A stretch of 64,000 nucleotides of DNA from Candidatus Thorarchaeota archaeon (GCA_016933575.1 JAFGAR010000088.1:186001-250000); one strand, 5' to 3'; shown: positions 8,926 through 18,530, numbered from the stretch's first letter. Program-made: numbers and translations. Notes: generated from the letters alone by a model not told the origin.

Positions 8926-9954
8926 TTGTTCAAGTATTTTGCATATGTTTCTGGTGAAAACCAAGAATTGGCAAGAGCAGAACTTGAGTCTTTACTGAAT
9001 CTTTTTCCTTGTGATGTTGAAACTAGATGGTTGAATCGAGTAGTAATACTGGAATCACACATTAGTCCAATCGAGTTTCTTCTTGAGAGATCTGCACTGA
9101 TTCAAAAAGCAGGAGTAGTTCTTATTGAATATAATTCAAATCAATGGTCAAAAGATATGACACCAAGTGATGGTTGGGAGAATTATCTGACAGCTGGTGA
9201 TGAGTTTGCGGTTAGAACTCTTTGCATTGAAGGAGCGACTAATAGTACAAGAGAAAGAGATAGGATTGAATGGGATCTTGGAGCATCTATTAAGAATAGA
9301 ACTAATGCTAGAGTCAATTTGAAGAATCCAGCCAAAGAGATTCTAGTCATTCTTGGTCCTGAAAATATCCTAATTTGTGAGTCTCAGAACTCTAAACTTC
9401 GTCACCTTCTTAGACAACGAGAACCTGGGAAAAAAATGTTCTTTCATCCAAGTATGATGAATAGTACATTATCAAGAGTCATGTGCAATCTTGCTGGGGT
9501 AATGCCCGATGATATCGTACTGGACCCATTTTGTGGTGGCGGTGGAATTCTCTGTGAAGCATCATACATTGGTGCAAGACCAATAGGTTGTGATTTGAAC
9601 TGGAAAATGCTAACCGGAGCCAAGAGGAATCTAGATCAAATCAAAGGGGAATATTCTTTGATACAAGCAGATGCACAGAACATTCCAGTTCAATCTGTGG
9701 ACTGTATTGTTACAGATCCACCATATGGTAGAGCCAGTTCTACAAGAGGCGGTGAATCGATAGAACTTGTAAGTACTCTAATGAGCACTGCTAGTTCCAT
9801 CCTGACTTCTAGAGGTGAACATCTATGTATTTGTGGTAGTAGTGAGATGGGGTTACTAGAAATTGCACAGAAACAGGGGCTTGCAGTGGGTAAGCATTTG
9901 AGAATTAGAGTTCATAGTGGACTTGTGAGGGAGCTTGTGACCATTGTAATCTAA
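8926..9954 (+). CDS. tRNA (guanine(10)-N2)-dimethyltransferase, Trm-G10 type
   Basis: An approximately 342-residue THUMP-methylase that modifies G10 of tRNA. The N-terminus KYFAYVSGENQELARAE is typical of the NTD/THUMP part. The Rossmann methylase has the SAM-binding DPFCGGGGILCEA and the catalytic DPPYG (Asp264). The likely start is TTG at 8926, next to the conserved KYF stretch; an earlier ATG at 8854 would overlap the GPN gene. It ends by overlapping the convergent UPF0201 gene by four bases. Confidence 0.88.
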   Translation: MFKYFAYVSGENQELARAELESLLNLFPCDVETRWLNRVVILESHISPIEFLLERSALIQKAGVVLIEYNSNQWSKDMTPSDGWENYLTAGDEFAVRTLCIEGATNSTRERDRIEWDLGASIKNRTNARVNLKNPAKEILVILGPENILICESQNSKLRHLLRQREPGKKMFFHPSMMNSTLSRVMCNLAGVMPDDIVLDPFCGGGGILCEASYIGARPIGCDLNWKMLTGAKRNLDQIKGEYSLIQADAQNIPVQSVDCIVTDPPYGRASSTRGGESIELVSTLMSTASSILTSRGEHLCICGSSEMGLLEIAQKQGLAVGKHLRIRVHSGLVRELVTIVI

Positions 9955-10379
9955 GTTACAATCTTTCCATCTTTTGTTCTAGGACTAAACCAATCAAGAA
10001 AATCGTTAAAATGAGTATGATTTTTAAAATTGAACTGAAGTTTTATCGAACCAAGAGGCGTATTTTGATCAAGGTAATCTATCAGTCTTATTTTGCCTAA
10101 GTAAGCGGCTTGTTTATCAAGATAAAGAGTAGTCGAACAATCTAGATCATTATAATTTTTCAAGAGTTGTTGACGCACTGCTGAAATTATCCGTTTGTCA
10201 TGAATCATCTGGCGTGTGATGGAAATATTACTCCGGTCAATATTTGAAGAAACCAGAGTACAGAAAGCTTCATTCTCAATCTTGTCGAGTTTTATTTTAC
10301 CGAGATTACTTTCAATAGCTCTCTTGACCCTCTCGATATCTTCAGTTGGATTGACTGAACATTGAACACTCGTGTTCAT
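9951..10379 (-). CDS. UPF0201 family protein (RNA-binding-like)
   Basis: A 142-residue archaeal protein. The start (SVNPTEDIERVKRAIESNL) matches the UPF0201 signature, a small alpha/beta family annotated as RNA-binding-like. Its stop overlaps the convergent methylase gene, and it follows the UPF0200 kinase gene after one base. In several archaea UPF0200 and UPF0201 are fused into one protein, which supports a shared function. The activity is unknown. Confidence 0.75.
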   Translation of the reverse strand: MNTSVQCSVNPTEDIERVKRAIESNLGKIKLDKIENEAFCTLVSSNIDRSNISITRQMIHDKRIISAVRQQLLKNYNDLDCSTTLYLDKQAAYLGKIRLIDYLDQNTPLGSIKLQFNFKNHTHFNDFLDWFSPRTKDGKIVT

Positions 10380-10380
10380 T

Positions 10381-10935
10381 TTAGACCATCTTTTTTACGA
10401 TTTCTTGTGAGTGGGAACGTATTTCTTCCAGAGTGCCATCATTTACTATCATTATATCACTTAGTGCAATCACACCACCCAAGCCGACTGAGATTTCTCG
10501 TAGGTCGCGCTCCCGAAAGACTTCCCATGTGTCAGGAGCATCAGAACGGTTGCGTTCTCGAAGACGTAAGTAACGTATCTTTGGTGACGCGTGTACACAT
10601 ATTATTTGTACTTCATCTGCATAATCATCAAAAACATCGATTTCTGCAATGCTTCTACAACCTTCAATGACAACTATATCTGAATCAAGATTTTGAAGAC
10701 TATCGAGACAATGTGATGCTATTGCTCCCGGACCGCCAATCTCTCGTAACTCGAGCATTATCTTTCGAGTGTTTTCGGGATTTGCTTCCAGACCTCGACG
10801 CCGAGTTTCTTCCCGTACAATATCACCCATGATAATGACCGGAATGTTCGCATTCCGAAATGCATTTGCAACTTCGCTTTTCCCAGCACCAGGCATACCA
10901 GTAACAATTACAATCTTCACACTCTCATCCGCCAT
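10381..10935 (-). CDS. UPF0200 family nucleotide kinase-like P-loop protein
   Basis: A 184-residue P-loop protein with GMPGAGKS at residues 13-20 and an adenylate/dephospho-CoA-kinase-like fold (GDIVREETRRRG, then VVIEGCRS, then LRLRERNRSD). It matches archaeal UPF0200. No substrate has been settled for the family as far as I know. It lies between an AAA ATPase and UPF0201 on the same strand, and the three are probably co-transcribed. Confidence 0.82.
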   Translation of the reverse strand: MADESVKIVIVTGMPGAGKSEVANAFRNANIPVIIMGDIVREETRRRGLEANPENTRKIMLELREIGGPGAIASHCLDSLQNLDSDIVVIEGCRSIAEIDVFDDYADEVQIICVHASPKIRYLRLRERNRSDAPDTWEVFRERDLREISVGLGGVIALSDIMIVNDGTLEEIRSHSQEIVKKMV

Positions 10936-10950
10936 ATTTCTTCTAATTGG

Positions 10951-12099
10951 TTATATTGTATAGGTAGGTTTACTCTTTGTTTCGATTTTGTCAAGCACTT
11001 TTCGCAAGATTTCAGAAGTTATCGTAGTAGAGCCATCAATTATCGCTGTGTGAAGTGACTCTTTTAATATCCGGTCTCGAAGATCTCTTCCTGATAATCC
11101 TTCAGTCTTCTTAGCAACCTCTAACAAATCAGCCTCAATTTTAAGTGGCAAACGTTCAGCATATAACTTGAGAATTTGGTAACGCTCTTCGAGTGTGGGG
11201 AGAGCAAATTCAAATACTGTATCAAAGCGATTTCGGATTGCGGGATCGATAAGTGGTAATGCATTCGTTGCTCCTATTACGACAACTCCAGACTCTTCAC
11301 TGGTTTGGTCTAGCTCTCCAAGTAAGGCGGTGACAACTTCAGATACATCACCACGAATCGATTGGAATGAACGGGCTAGGCCAATCGCATCAAGTTCGTC
11401 AATGAATATGATACTGGGGGATTGTTTACGTGCGTCCTCAAATAATGCACTAATTCTTCTTCCACCATCTCCAACATGAACACCAATCAAATCTGATGCT
11501 TTGGCTAAGAATATCTTTGCTTTTGCCTCATTGGCAACCGCTCTGGCGGTCATGGTCTTTCCGGTGCCTGGAAGGCCATGGAACAGTATTGCACGCGGAG
11601 CCCATTCGCCAAACATGGATGGATTTTGAAGATATTCTAAGATTATCTTACATTTGCTTTTGACGGATTCGTGGCCAATGAGTTCTTCAAGGCTTATTTG
11701 AGTTGCACTGGTAGTATTTGGGGTATCAGTTTGTGAGTGAAGAATGATTTCCGTGCTTTTTGAAATAACAGATTCCTCTGGGTCAACATCTTGGACTTGA
11801 AAGGCATAGTCAGGCATAATATAGCGGTCAAAAAGATAGATACCAGATCGTACAACAGTTCCCATCCATTGTTCTCTAGCATAGTCTGCGAATAGTTCAA
11901 GACTGTCAACTTCAAGACCCATTGGTTTTGGATCGCCTCTTATTCTAAAAGGGTATCCAATATCTCGTAGAAGCAATCTGTGAGCATTAGGAACCTCGAC
12001 GCCTCTTCGTTTGGATGTCTTCTGGGCAGTTTCCTTAGAAGGTGATGGTACTTCTACAGGTGCATCTTTTCGTTTCGTCAATTTACTGAATGGCTCCAT
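10951..12099 (-). CDS. AAA+ ATPase, archaeal COG1223-like
   Basis: A 382-residue single-ring AAA ATPase. A basic N-terminal segment and a small domain (about residues 35-125) precede the AAA module, with Walker A GLPGTGKT (175-182), Walker B IIFIDE (about 230-235), sensor 1 IGATN and the arginine-finger region DPAIRNRFD. It lacks the second AAA domain of Cdc48 and the coiled coil of PAN, and resembles the archaeal group sometimes annotated as a proteasome-related or predicted ATPase. It is first in the AAA-UPF0200-UPF0201 run. Confidence 0.82.
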   Translation of the reverse strand: MEPFSKLTKRKDAPVEVPSPSKETAQKTSKRRGVEVPNAHRLLLRDIGYPFRIRGDPKPMGLEVDSLELFADYAREQWMGTVVRSGIYLFDRYIMPDYAFQVQDVDPEESVISKSTEIILHSQTDTPNTTSATQISLEELIGHESVKSKCKIILEYLQNPSMFGEWAPRAILFHGLPGTGKTMTARAVANEAKAKIFLAKASDLIGVHVGDGGRRISALFEDARKQSPSIIFIDELDAIGLARSFQSIRGDVSEVVTALLGELDQTSEESGVVVIGATNALPLIDPAIRNRFDTVFEFALPTLEERYQILKLYAERLPLKIEADLLEVAKKTEGLSGRDLRDRILKESLHTAIIDGSTTITSEILRKVLDKIETKSKPTYTI

Positions 12100-12203
12100 T
12101 TCAGCATCTAGCGATTGTCCTTTAAGAGTTATCTTAGAACCAATGCATCGTCATGGTAATATCTTAGATATTATTCAATAAAGAGTGGATTGGAGAGATT
12201 ATT

Positions 12204-12764
12204 ATGAATAGTGCTATCAGAGTGTTTCTGAGTGTTGATATTGATACTCCGCCATTGATATCTCGTATTTCAGAAATCCAGCGAAAATTGAACAAAGAAG
12301 CGGCAAAAATGAAACTTGTCGAAGCTGACAATATCCATTTTACATTACGTTTCTTTGGTGATACTCCTGTAACAAAGGTACAAGAGATTAAAGAGTGTCT
12401 TAGTGGGATTAGTATTAGACCATTTGATATCAAAATTTCAGGAGTTGGAGCCTTTCCAAACAAACGACGGCCAAGAGTAATTTGGATTGGTGTCACTGAA
12501 AATTCACAAATTATGACGGATTTGAAACTTAAGGTTGATGAACTGCTGAGAAAAATCGGGTACCAACCTGAAAAAACGAAGTTCACACCTCATGCTACCA
12601 TTGCACGGATTCGTAATATCAAAGACTCACAGCTTATGTCTAGCAATCTTGATGATTTAATAGATGAGCCTGTGGGAAATATGAAGGTATCAAAGGTGAA
12701 CATGAAAAAGAGTACACTTACACCCTCAGGACCGATCTACGAAACTCTTTGGTACATAGAATAA
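12204..12764 (+). CDS. thpR: RNA 2',3'-cyclic phosphodiesterase / 2'-5' RNA ligase
   Basis: A 186-residue 2H phosphoesterase with the two HxT motifs: HFTLRFFG at residue 45 and HATIARI at about 130. Family members open 2',3'-cyclic phosphates and can ligate tRNA halves in vitro. ATG at 12204 has GGAGAG six bases upstream. It ends only six bases from the 3' end of the convergent intron-bearing tRNA-Pro gene, an amusing but probably accidental position for an RNA-end-processing enzyme. Confidence 0.9.
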   Translation: MNSAIRVFLSVDIDTPPLISRISEIQRKLNKEAAKMKLVEADNIHFTLRFFGDTPVTKVQEIKECLSGISIRPFDIKISGVGAFPNKRRPRVIWIGVTENSQIMTDLKLKVDELLRKIGYQPEKTKFTPHATIARIRNIKDSQLMSSNLDDLIDEPVGNMKVSKVNMKKSTLTPSGPIYETLWYIE

Positions 12765-12787
12765 TCAAAATGGTGGGCCGGGGGAGA

Positions 12788-12817
12788 CATATTCCAACAG
12801 GGGGATTTCCCCAGTTG
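12788..12817 (-). other. Intron 2 of tRNA-Pro (T-loop, about position 59/60)
   Basis: A 30-nt insert between TTCAAA and the last T-loop base. It contains a strong internal hairpin (CAAC plus GGGG pairing with CCCC plus GTTG). Without its removal the T-loop would be 37 nt. T-loop introns are known in some archaea but are unusual. Confidence 0.75.
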
Positions 12818-12839
12818 TTTGAACTCCCGGTCTCTTGCA

Positions 12840-12871
12840 TTCTGTGACTCGAGGCAGGATGTCTTGAATCG
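12840..12871 (-). other. Intron 1 of tRNA-Pro (position 37/38)
   Basis: A 32-nt insert at the canonical archaeal intron site just 3' of the anticodon. Short complementary segments (ATTC near the start, GAAT across the end) could form part of a bulge-helix-bulge. The exact boundaries may shift by one base. Confidence 0.75.
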
Positions 12872-12934
12872 CCCCAAGCAAGAATCATACCAAGCTAGAC
12901 TACCGACCCATGCTGAAAAGTCGATGTTTGAATT

Positions 12935-12947
12935 CAAGATAAAGATT
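12935..12947 (-). promoter_or_regulatory. TATA box of tRNA-Pro
   Basis: The minus strand reads AATCTTTATCTTG, centred about 32 bases upstream of the mature tRNA 5' end, the normal spacing for an archaeal tRNA promoter. Confidence 0.5.
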
Positions 12948-12968
12948 GCCTCAAGAAGTATATATTTG

Positions 12969-12980
12969 GAACACGTGTTC
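12969..12980. repeat. GAACACGTGTTC palindrome, copy 1
   Basis: A perfect 12-bp palindrome between the divergent tRNA-Pro and deacetylase-like genes. The same 12-mer recurs at 46919 and 47165 beside the origin, and the flank TTTGG and a downstream TTAATCTCATG are shared with the 46919 copy. It is probably a binding site of a dimeric protein. Confidence 0.6.
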
Positions 12981-13065
12981 TATGATTGTGTGACCATACT
13001 TCATACTTATCTGAGGATTAATCTCATGTAATAGTGTGTCAATACAAAGAGGAAGGAACAACTCA

Positions 13066-14118
13066 TTGGTTACAGATCTTGTATATCACGAGTCTTTTGT
13101 TAAACATGAGATGTCAATTGGACATCCTGAGAGTCCTGATAGACTAAGAAGTGCGATGAGATATATCAATGATAGAGGCCTATTTGAGGGCTCAGGACTG
13201 ACTCTATTGAATCCTACACCCGTTAAACTTGAAGAGGTATATCAAATTCATGGAGAGAGATATCTTCAAAGTATCAAGGAGAGATCTGAAAGGGGTGGGG
13301 GATTCTATACGTTAGACACAGAAGTTAATGCCCATACATATAATGCAGCAATACTGGCAGCTGGTGGAGGAATCAATGCTGTAGACAGAATAATGATGGG
13401 AATTTCTGATAATGCCTTTGTCTTATGCAGACCACCAGGACATCATGCAGAATATGAAAGAGCATTCGGATTCTGCTTTATTAACAACATTGCAGTTGCA
13501 GCCAGTCATCTAATACAGCAACATGGACTAAATCGAATTATGATTGTAGATTATGATGCTCATCATGGAAATGGGACTCAAAATACGTTTTATTCTTCAC
13601 CGCAGGTATTGTACGTTGGACTTCACCAAGATGGAAGAAGTCTTTTTCCTGGCTCCGGTTTTCCGGATGAAATGGGGGAAGGAAAAGGATTTGGTTATAC
13701 GGTTAATTTAGCCATGTACCCAGGAGCTGGTGATGTGTCCTATAATTTAGCATTTACAGATGTAATTGAACCAGTAGCTAGTGCATTCAAACCCGAGTTC
13801 ATACTCGTATCAGTGGGTTTTGATAGTCATTATAATGACCCACTTACTTCATTGGGTCTAACATCGTCTGGATTCAGAATGATTAACTCAAAACTCAGTG
13901 AGATTGCATCTGCATACACCTCTGGAAAAATTGCTTACTTTCTTGAAGGCGGTTACAATATAGAAACAATGGGTATGGGTGCTTTGAATTTAGTAGAAGA
14001 ATTGTTAGGGATTTCTACAACAGCTTTCGATGATTCTTACTCGGAAAGTAACACATGTACAGAGTATACGAAGGCTTTGATTGATCGAATTAGAAGTACT
14101 GCTCCATTGTTACTCTAG
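13066..14118 (+). CDS. Histone deacetylase-like amidohydrolase
   Basis: An approximately 350-residue member of the HDAC/acetoin-utilisation/acetylpolyamine amidohydrolase superfamily, a zinc hydrolase that removes acetyl groups from lysines or polyamines. It has PPGHHAE (paired catalytic His), GFCFINN, the zinc-ligand DYDAHHGNGTQ and a late GGYN. The overall pattern is closest to class II-like enzymes. I prefer TTG at 13066, with GAGGAAGG about nine bases upstream; a GTG at 13036 would add ten residues without a ribosome site. Its stop overlaps convergent hel308 by four bases. Confidence 0.88.
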   Translation: MVTDLVYHESFVKHEMSIGHPESPDRLRSAMRYINDRGLFEGSGLTLLNPTPVKLEEVYQIHGERYLQSIKERSERGGGFYTLDTEVNAHTYNAAILAAGGGINAVDRIMMGISDNAFVLCRPPGHHAEYERAFGFCFINNIAVAASHLIQQHGLNRIMIVDYDAHHGNGTQNTFYSSPQVLYVGLHQDGRSLFPGSGFPDEMGEGKGFGYTVNLAMYPGAGDVSYNLAFTDVIEPVASAFKPEFILVSVGFDSHYNDPLTSLGLTSSGFRMINSKLSEIASAYTSGKIAYFLEGGYNIETMGMGALNLVEELLGISTTAFDDSYSESNTCTEYTKALIDRIRSTAPLLL

Positions 14119-16358
14119 GTAAAGTCATCAAGTAAGGTCTGTATAGAATCGAAGTCTTCTTCACTCTCATCAATTATTGAAGAGTGTGTCGTGTCGCTAG
14201 ATTTCACTTTAACACCAAGTTGTTTCTTGATTGATTCAGCTATAGATGTGCCAATAGTTGGAATCCTTGCAAGCTCGTTAAGAGGAATATTGTATAGATC
14301 AACCAGGGTCTTTAGACCTTGATTGTACAACATTCGTCCACGAACCCTACCAATTCCTCTAAGATTAACAAGCTCCAAAATGTCTTCACGAACACCATAT
14401 TTGAGTCTAGAATTAATGCTTTTTAGAGAAGGAATGTGTTTGGGGTTATTGGTTATTCGGGCTATCTCAGAGGCCGAATATACCAACCACTCTGCAGATT
14501 GAACAAATCTGTGAACGTCCCCCATACCAACATTATAGCTCTCTGTAATATCCTTCTCTGTAGCTTCTGATATCCAATCAGAAAGTATGCGTGCGGTCTT
14601 TACTTCACCAAGAAACTCTGAGTATTTTTCATCACCAATATCTGGTTGTTCAATCATCAATTCTTTTGCATAGTCATCAACTAGAATCTCGTATTCCTCA
14701 GTTTCTGATCTTGATACATAGGTTACTGGTTGATCGGGCGAATGACAAATTAGATGTAAGATACCAAAAAGTGTGTGGTCTTCATACTGAGATAATGCAT
14801 CACGGAACAAAATTGCTGTCTGAGGATCGATATAGAGTTGTGATGCTCGTTTTCCCAGAGGTGTTGCTGAATAGCGACTTGAAGACGCTATTTCAATCAA
14901 TTTTCCATTTTCTAAGAAAGAGAGAGCTGATAAGATGTGATGAGCTATTGTACTCTGTTCGTTTTGACATGCATAGAAGGTATTTGATATGAGTCCGTCA
15001 ATCTCATTGGAAGTATTCGTTAGCTCTGCAGCGATTGATGCTAAGAGATGGAATTGTAATGCTGCAGGAGAAGCAAGTCGAGAGTATATTTCTTCAGGAT
15101 CAGATAACGTATAGTGGTCAATCAAGGCATCTTTTTCAGATTCTGTCCTCGCAAAAAGGACAGCTTCTCCATACTTGTCATATTTTGGTCGCCCTGCACG
15201 TCCAGCCATTTGTTTGTATTCAAGAATTGGAATAGGGTAACTTCCGCGATTTTGATCAAACCTTCTGTAGTCACGAATAATGACACGTCTTGCAGGAAGA
15301 TTAACTCCTGCTGCAAGGGTAGGTGTAGCAACAACGACTTTCAACAAATTGTCTTTGAATGCATCTTCAACAAGCATTCGTTCTTTGTTATCAAGACCAG
15401 CATGATGAAATGCAATTCCATCTGCAACAAGCTTTGAGAGAAGCCGAGATGCCTCGGGGGTTGATGGCGTGTTGCCTATCTTCTTAGCAATTCCTAACAA
15501 TCGACTTATTGATTCGTTAGTTAGATATTGTCTAATGGAAGAAACAAGTCGTTTTGCCATAGAAACTGTAGACTTACGACTTGATACAAAAAGAAGAACT
15601 TGCCCGTTCTCATCCAATGTATCACAAACAATATCAGCTAACTCTTCTTTCCGTTTCCTAGGAACAAATCTTACAGATCTTTTCTCAAATAGACTGTCTT
15701 CAAAGAAATCTATCTCTCCATCAAGATAGACTCCTTCGCTCAATGGTACAGGTCGCCACGTACTTTTAACTAAATCAGCCTCAAGCCAACTAGCAATCTC
15801 ATCAGCATTTGAGATAGTTGCACTTAAAGCAACAATCTGGGCTTTTGCCATTTGCATTAGTTTTGCTAAGACCATTTCAAGGGTAGGACCTCTCGTTGAA
15901 TCATTTACAAGATGAATTTCATCAACAATAATTATCCCAATCTCTTCTATCCAGTCAGATTTGTGTCGAACTAAGGAGTCAGCTCGCTCTGTGGTCAAAA
16001 TCAAAATGTCAGCTTCACGCATCTTCGTGCCAGGAGAGTCATAATCCCCAACAGACATTGCAACGGTTATACCTAAGGATTCATACTTCTTAAAGTCATT
16101 ATATTTTTCCCGTGCGAGAGACTTCAACGGAACTAAATAGAGCGCCTTTCCACGACCATCAAGGATTGCTTTCAACATACATACTTCAGCAACAAGTGTT
16201 TTTCCAGAGCTTGTTGGGATTGCAAGAACGAGGTTCTTGCCTTCTAGTACACCAGTATTGAAAGCTTCTTCTTGCGGAGGAAAAAGGTCTATTATACCTA
16301 GATTCTTGAGATGAGTTATCACCTTCTTATTGATAGGAAGCTCGTCGAGTCGTGTCAT
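14115..16358 (-). CDS. hel308: Hel308 DNA helicase
   Basis: An approximately 747-residue superfamily 2 Ski2-like 3'-5' helicase that acts at stalled forks. It has the Q-motif region FPPQEEAF, motif I PTSSGKT, the DEIH box, motif III SATISN, motif IV-VI elements (FHHAGL, QMAGRAGRP), a ratchet domain and C-terminal helix-hairpin-helix (LRGIGRVRGRMLYNQG and LARIPTIGTSIAESI). ATG at 16358 has GGGA seven bases upstream, better than GTG at 16370. It follows mcm by about 40 bases on the same strand, probably one operon. Confidence 0.93.
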   Translation of the reverse strand: MTRLDELPINKKVITHLKNLGIIDLFPPQEEAFNTGVLEGKNLVLAIPTSSGKTLVAEVCMLKAILDGRGKALYLVPLKSLAREKYNDFKKYESLGITVAMSVGDYDSPGTKMREADILILTTERADSLVRHKSDWIEEIGIIIVDEIHLVNDSTRGPTLEMVLAKLMQMAKAQIVALSATISNADEIASWLEADLVKSTWRPVPLSEGVYLDGEIDFFEDSLFEKRSVRFVPRKRKEELADIVCDTLDENGQVLLFVSSRKSTVSMAKRLVSSIRQYLTNESISRLLGIAKKIGNTPSTPEASRLLSKLVADGIAFHHAGLDNKERMLVEDAFKDNLLKVVVATPTLAAGVNLPARRVIIRDYRRFDQNRGSYPIPILEYKQMAGRAGRPKYDKYGEAVLFARTESEKDALIDHYTLSDPEEIYSRLASPAALQFHLLASIAAELTNTSNEIDGLISNTFYACQNEQSTIAHHILSALSFLENGKLIEIASSSRYSATPLGKRASQLYIDPQTAILFRDALSQYEDHTLFGILHLICHSPDQPVTYVSRSETEEYEILVDDYAKELMIEQPDIGDEKYSEFLGEVKTARILSDWISEATEKDITESYNVGMGDVHRFVQSAEWLVYSASEIARITNNPKHIPSLKSINSRLKYGVREDILELVNLRGIGRVRGRMLYNQGLKTLVDLYNIPLNELARIPTIGTSIAESIKKQLGVKVKSSDTTHSSIIDESEEDFDSIQTLLDDFT

Positions 16359-16398
16359 ATTATTTCCCACGATTGGTTACAATATTTCAAAGGGTGTC

Positions 16399-18468
16399 TT
16401 AACTCTGGGAATGCCTTATTTTTCCTTCACGTGGACTGTACAGTATGCCTTCTGCCAACAGCTTCTCAATTACCTCTTCAGCCTGTTCACGAACTAGGCC
16501 CATCGTCACAGCTTTTTGAACTAACACATCTCTGTTGACTGTTGAGGCCCCTTCAGATTCCAGATCTTTAATTGCCTTAATGATGATATCAGAAGAACTA
16601 CGTTGAGAAGCACTCATTTTTGAAACAATACTATCTATGTCAATTTTGCCAGTAACACGATCTAGTGCAACCATTCTGAGAGATTCTTCCATTAACCGAA
16701 CAGCAGCCTGTGCATCTTCTTTTGTGACTTTGGGACGCAATGCCATTCGAGCTCTTGCTTCTGCTAGACGTACAAGAGACTCCAGTTGTCTTGCTGTGAT
16801 TGGGACAGCAGCACCCCCTTCAGCACTCTTTCGTAGACCAACATAAAAATTCTCGATTTCTTCGGCAGCTTCTGCAGAGAGTACTGGAATCACATAACGA
16901 TTCGCATACCCGATATACTTTTTCAGGAAACTTGGAGAGACTGGAGGAATTGCTGGTTCTGATTTTGTCTTCTTCATTTGGTGCATATTCAGAATAAACT
17001 GAGCAATTTCGCGATCTCTTGTCGCCTCAATAGTATCAACCATAATCCAGATTAAATCAAATCTTGAGAGAATAGTAAAAGGAAGTCGAATGTTATCCTG
17101 AACAGATAATTGTGGTTCATAGCGGCCTAGAGTAGGATTTGCGGCAGCAAGAATCGATGTTCTTGCATTTAGTGTTGCTACAATACCAGCTTTGGCAATA
17201 CTTACTGTGTGTTGTTCCATTGCTTCGTGGATTGCAGTTCTATCATTTGGGTCCATTTTATCAAATTCATCAATACATGCGATACCTTGATCAGAAAGGA
17301 CCAATGCACCAGCTTCGAGAGTCATGGCACCGGACTCGGTATCATGAACAACTGCTGCTGTGAGACCTGCAGCTGTAGTTCCTTTTCCAGATGTATAGAG
17401 ACCTCTGGCTGCAAGTCCTGCTACGAATTTAAGAATTTGACTTTTCCCAGTTCCAGGATCACCAATCATTAGAATGTTTGATTTACCACGAAGCCTAGTT
17501 CCATCAGGCAATGTTTTTCCAACACCGCCAAAGAGTAAAAGAGCAATAGATTCCTTGATGGAAGTATGACCTTGTATTGATGGTGCGATTGATGCGATGA
17601 TTCTCTCATGAACGTATGGATCTTCTTTTAATTCTTGAATCTGTTTTTCATCTTCTTCGGATATTTCAAGCTGTTCATATTCCTTCTCAGAGATTTCCAC
17701 ACCGTTGGCTTCAATAAATATATTGAAGGTTGCTAATTTTCCACCCCTTCGAGAGAAATCTGGTGTTGTTTGTAACAGCCCTGTTACTTTCACAAGATCA
17801 CCAGGTCGTGATATATCAACAATATCGCCTTCCAGAATAATATCAACTGATCGCGGCATTTGACCAGGAGGTAGTTCATCAGGAGATTCTTGAATTCTTA
17901 CTTTTTGCCAATCTCTAAATTGAGACTCATGAGGAAGCAGTCTCATCGGTGTTTTTTTATCGCAGAGTGGGCAACGAGCAGGTTCTGTATACCTTCCTTC
18001 TTCTTGCGTCTGAGGAATCTTCTCATCACAGATACGACACTGAAACATAGCCTGTACTAGAAGGGGTTTTACTTCACTAGCCCGCATCATAATCCCACTC
18101 ACATGTACAAGTTTTCCAATGTGTTTTGAGCGAATAGCACGAAGTGCTACATGGTCGCTATAGTTCGTAATTCTTGCTTTGATGGTTGTTATGTCGATAC
18201 TGTTAACGTAATCGGGATCTTCTATCCTGAGAACAGAAACGAGTGCCTCATTGACTGTGTCAATGAATTTCTGAGGATTCTCAGTTGCTAGAGCTAAGAA
18301 CAAATTATCAAAACTGATTAAATCTTGGAAATCAATAGACAATGAAACTTCATCATTGATAGACATTTGTTGAACCCGGGTCCAATATGCCAGAGCTCCT
18401 TGTTCATCCTTATAGGTTCTGAGAAATTCCTCAAATCGCTCTTGTGATTCATCATAGCTGGACATCAT
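16399..18468 (-). CDS. mcm: Replicative helicase MCM
   Basis: A 689-residue MCM, the core of the archaeal replicative helicase. Its parts in order are the N-terminal OB/zinc region with CRICD and CPLCDKK pairs, the AAA core with Walker A GDPGTGKSQ, Walker B CIDEFDKM, sensor 1 AAANPTLGRYEP and arginine finger SRFDL, then a C-terminal winged helix (residues about 615-688). I chose ATG at 18468 because GAGG lies six bases upstream; ATGs at 18474 and 18465 are alternatives. It lies between gins and hel308 on the same strand, a classical archaeal replication cluster. Confidence 0.95.
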   Translation of the reverse strand: MMSSYDESQERFEEFLRTYKDEQGALAYWTRVQQMSINDEVSLSIDFQDLISFDNLFLALATENPQKFIDTVNEALVSVLRIEDPDYVNSIDITTIKARITNYSDHVALRAIRSKHIGKLVHVSGIMMRASEVKPLLVQAMFQCRICDEKIPQTQEEGRYTEPARCPLCDKKTPMRLLPHESQFRDWQKVRIQESPDELPPGQMPRSVDIILEGDIVDISRPGDLVKVTGLLQTTPDFSRRGGKLATFNIFIEANGVEISEKEYEQLEISEEDEKQIQELKEDPYVHERIIASIAPSIQGHTSIKESIALLLFGGVGKTLPDGTRLRGKSNILMIGDPGTGKSQILKFVAGLAARGLYTSGKGTTAAGLTAAVVHDTESGAMTLEAGALVLSDQGIACIDEFDKMDPNDRTAIHEAMEQHTVSIAKAGIVATLNARTSILAAANPTLGRYEPQLSVQDNIRLPFTILSRFDLIWIMVDTIEATRDREIAQFILNMHQMKKTKSEPAIPPVSPSFLKKYIGYANRYVIPVLSAEAAEEIENFYVGLRKSAEGGAAVPITARQLESLVRLAEARARMALRPKVTKEDAQAAVRLMEESLRMVALDRVTGKIDIDSIVSKMSASQRSSSDIIIKAIKDLESEGASTVNRDVLVQKAVTMGLVREQAEEVIEKLLAEGILYSPREGKIRHSQS

Positions 18469-18530
18469 AATCATCCTCGATATTTATACAAAGACACTCG
18501 TACATCTGCATTCAGATTCCTGTTCTTGAG

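Larger units (their letters stand above)
12771..12909 (-). tRNA. tRNA-Pro(GGG) with two introns
   Basis: On the minus strand the acceptor arms GGGTCGG and CCGGCCC pair fully (one G-T), followed by A and an encoded CCA. The anticodon stem CTTGC/GCAAG encloses the loop TTGGGG plus T, giving anticodon GGG at 12873-12875. Two insertions must be removed to fold it: 32 nt after position 37 and 30 nt inside the T-loop after TTCAAA. With both removed the length is 77 nt including CCA. A TATA-like box lies about 30 bases upstream of the 5' end. Confidence 0.85.

Noticed and set aside
10364..10377. GAACACTCGTGTTC as a further copy of the origin palindrome.
   Set aside because: It has two extra central bases and lies inside the start of the UPF0201 coding region, so chance is likely.
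12737..13031. Two short open frames over the tRNA-Pro gene.
   Set aside because: They lie on the tRNA gene and its introns, with no protein signature.
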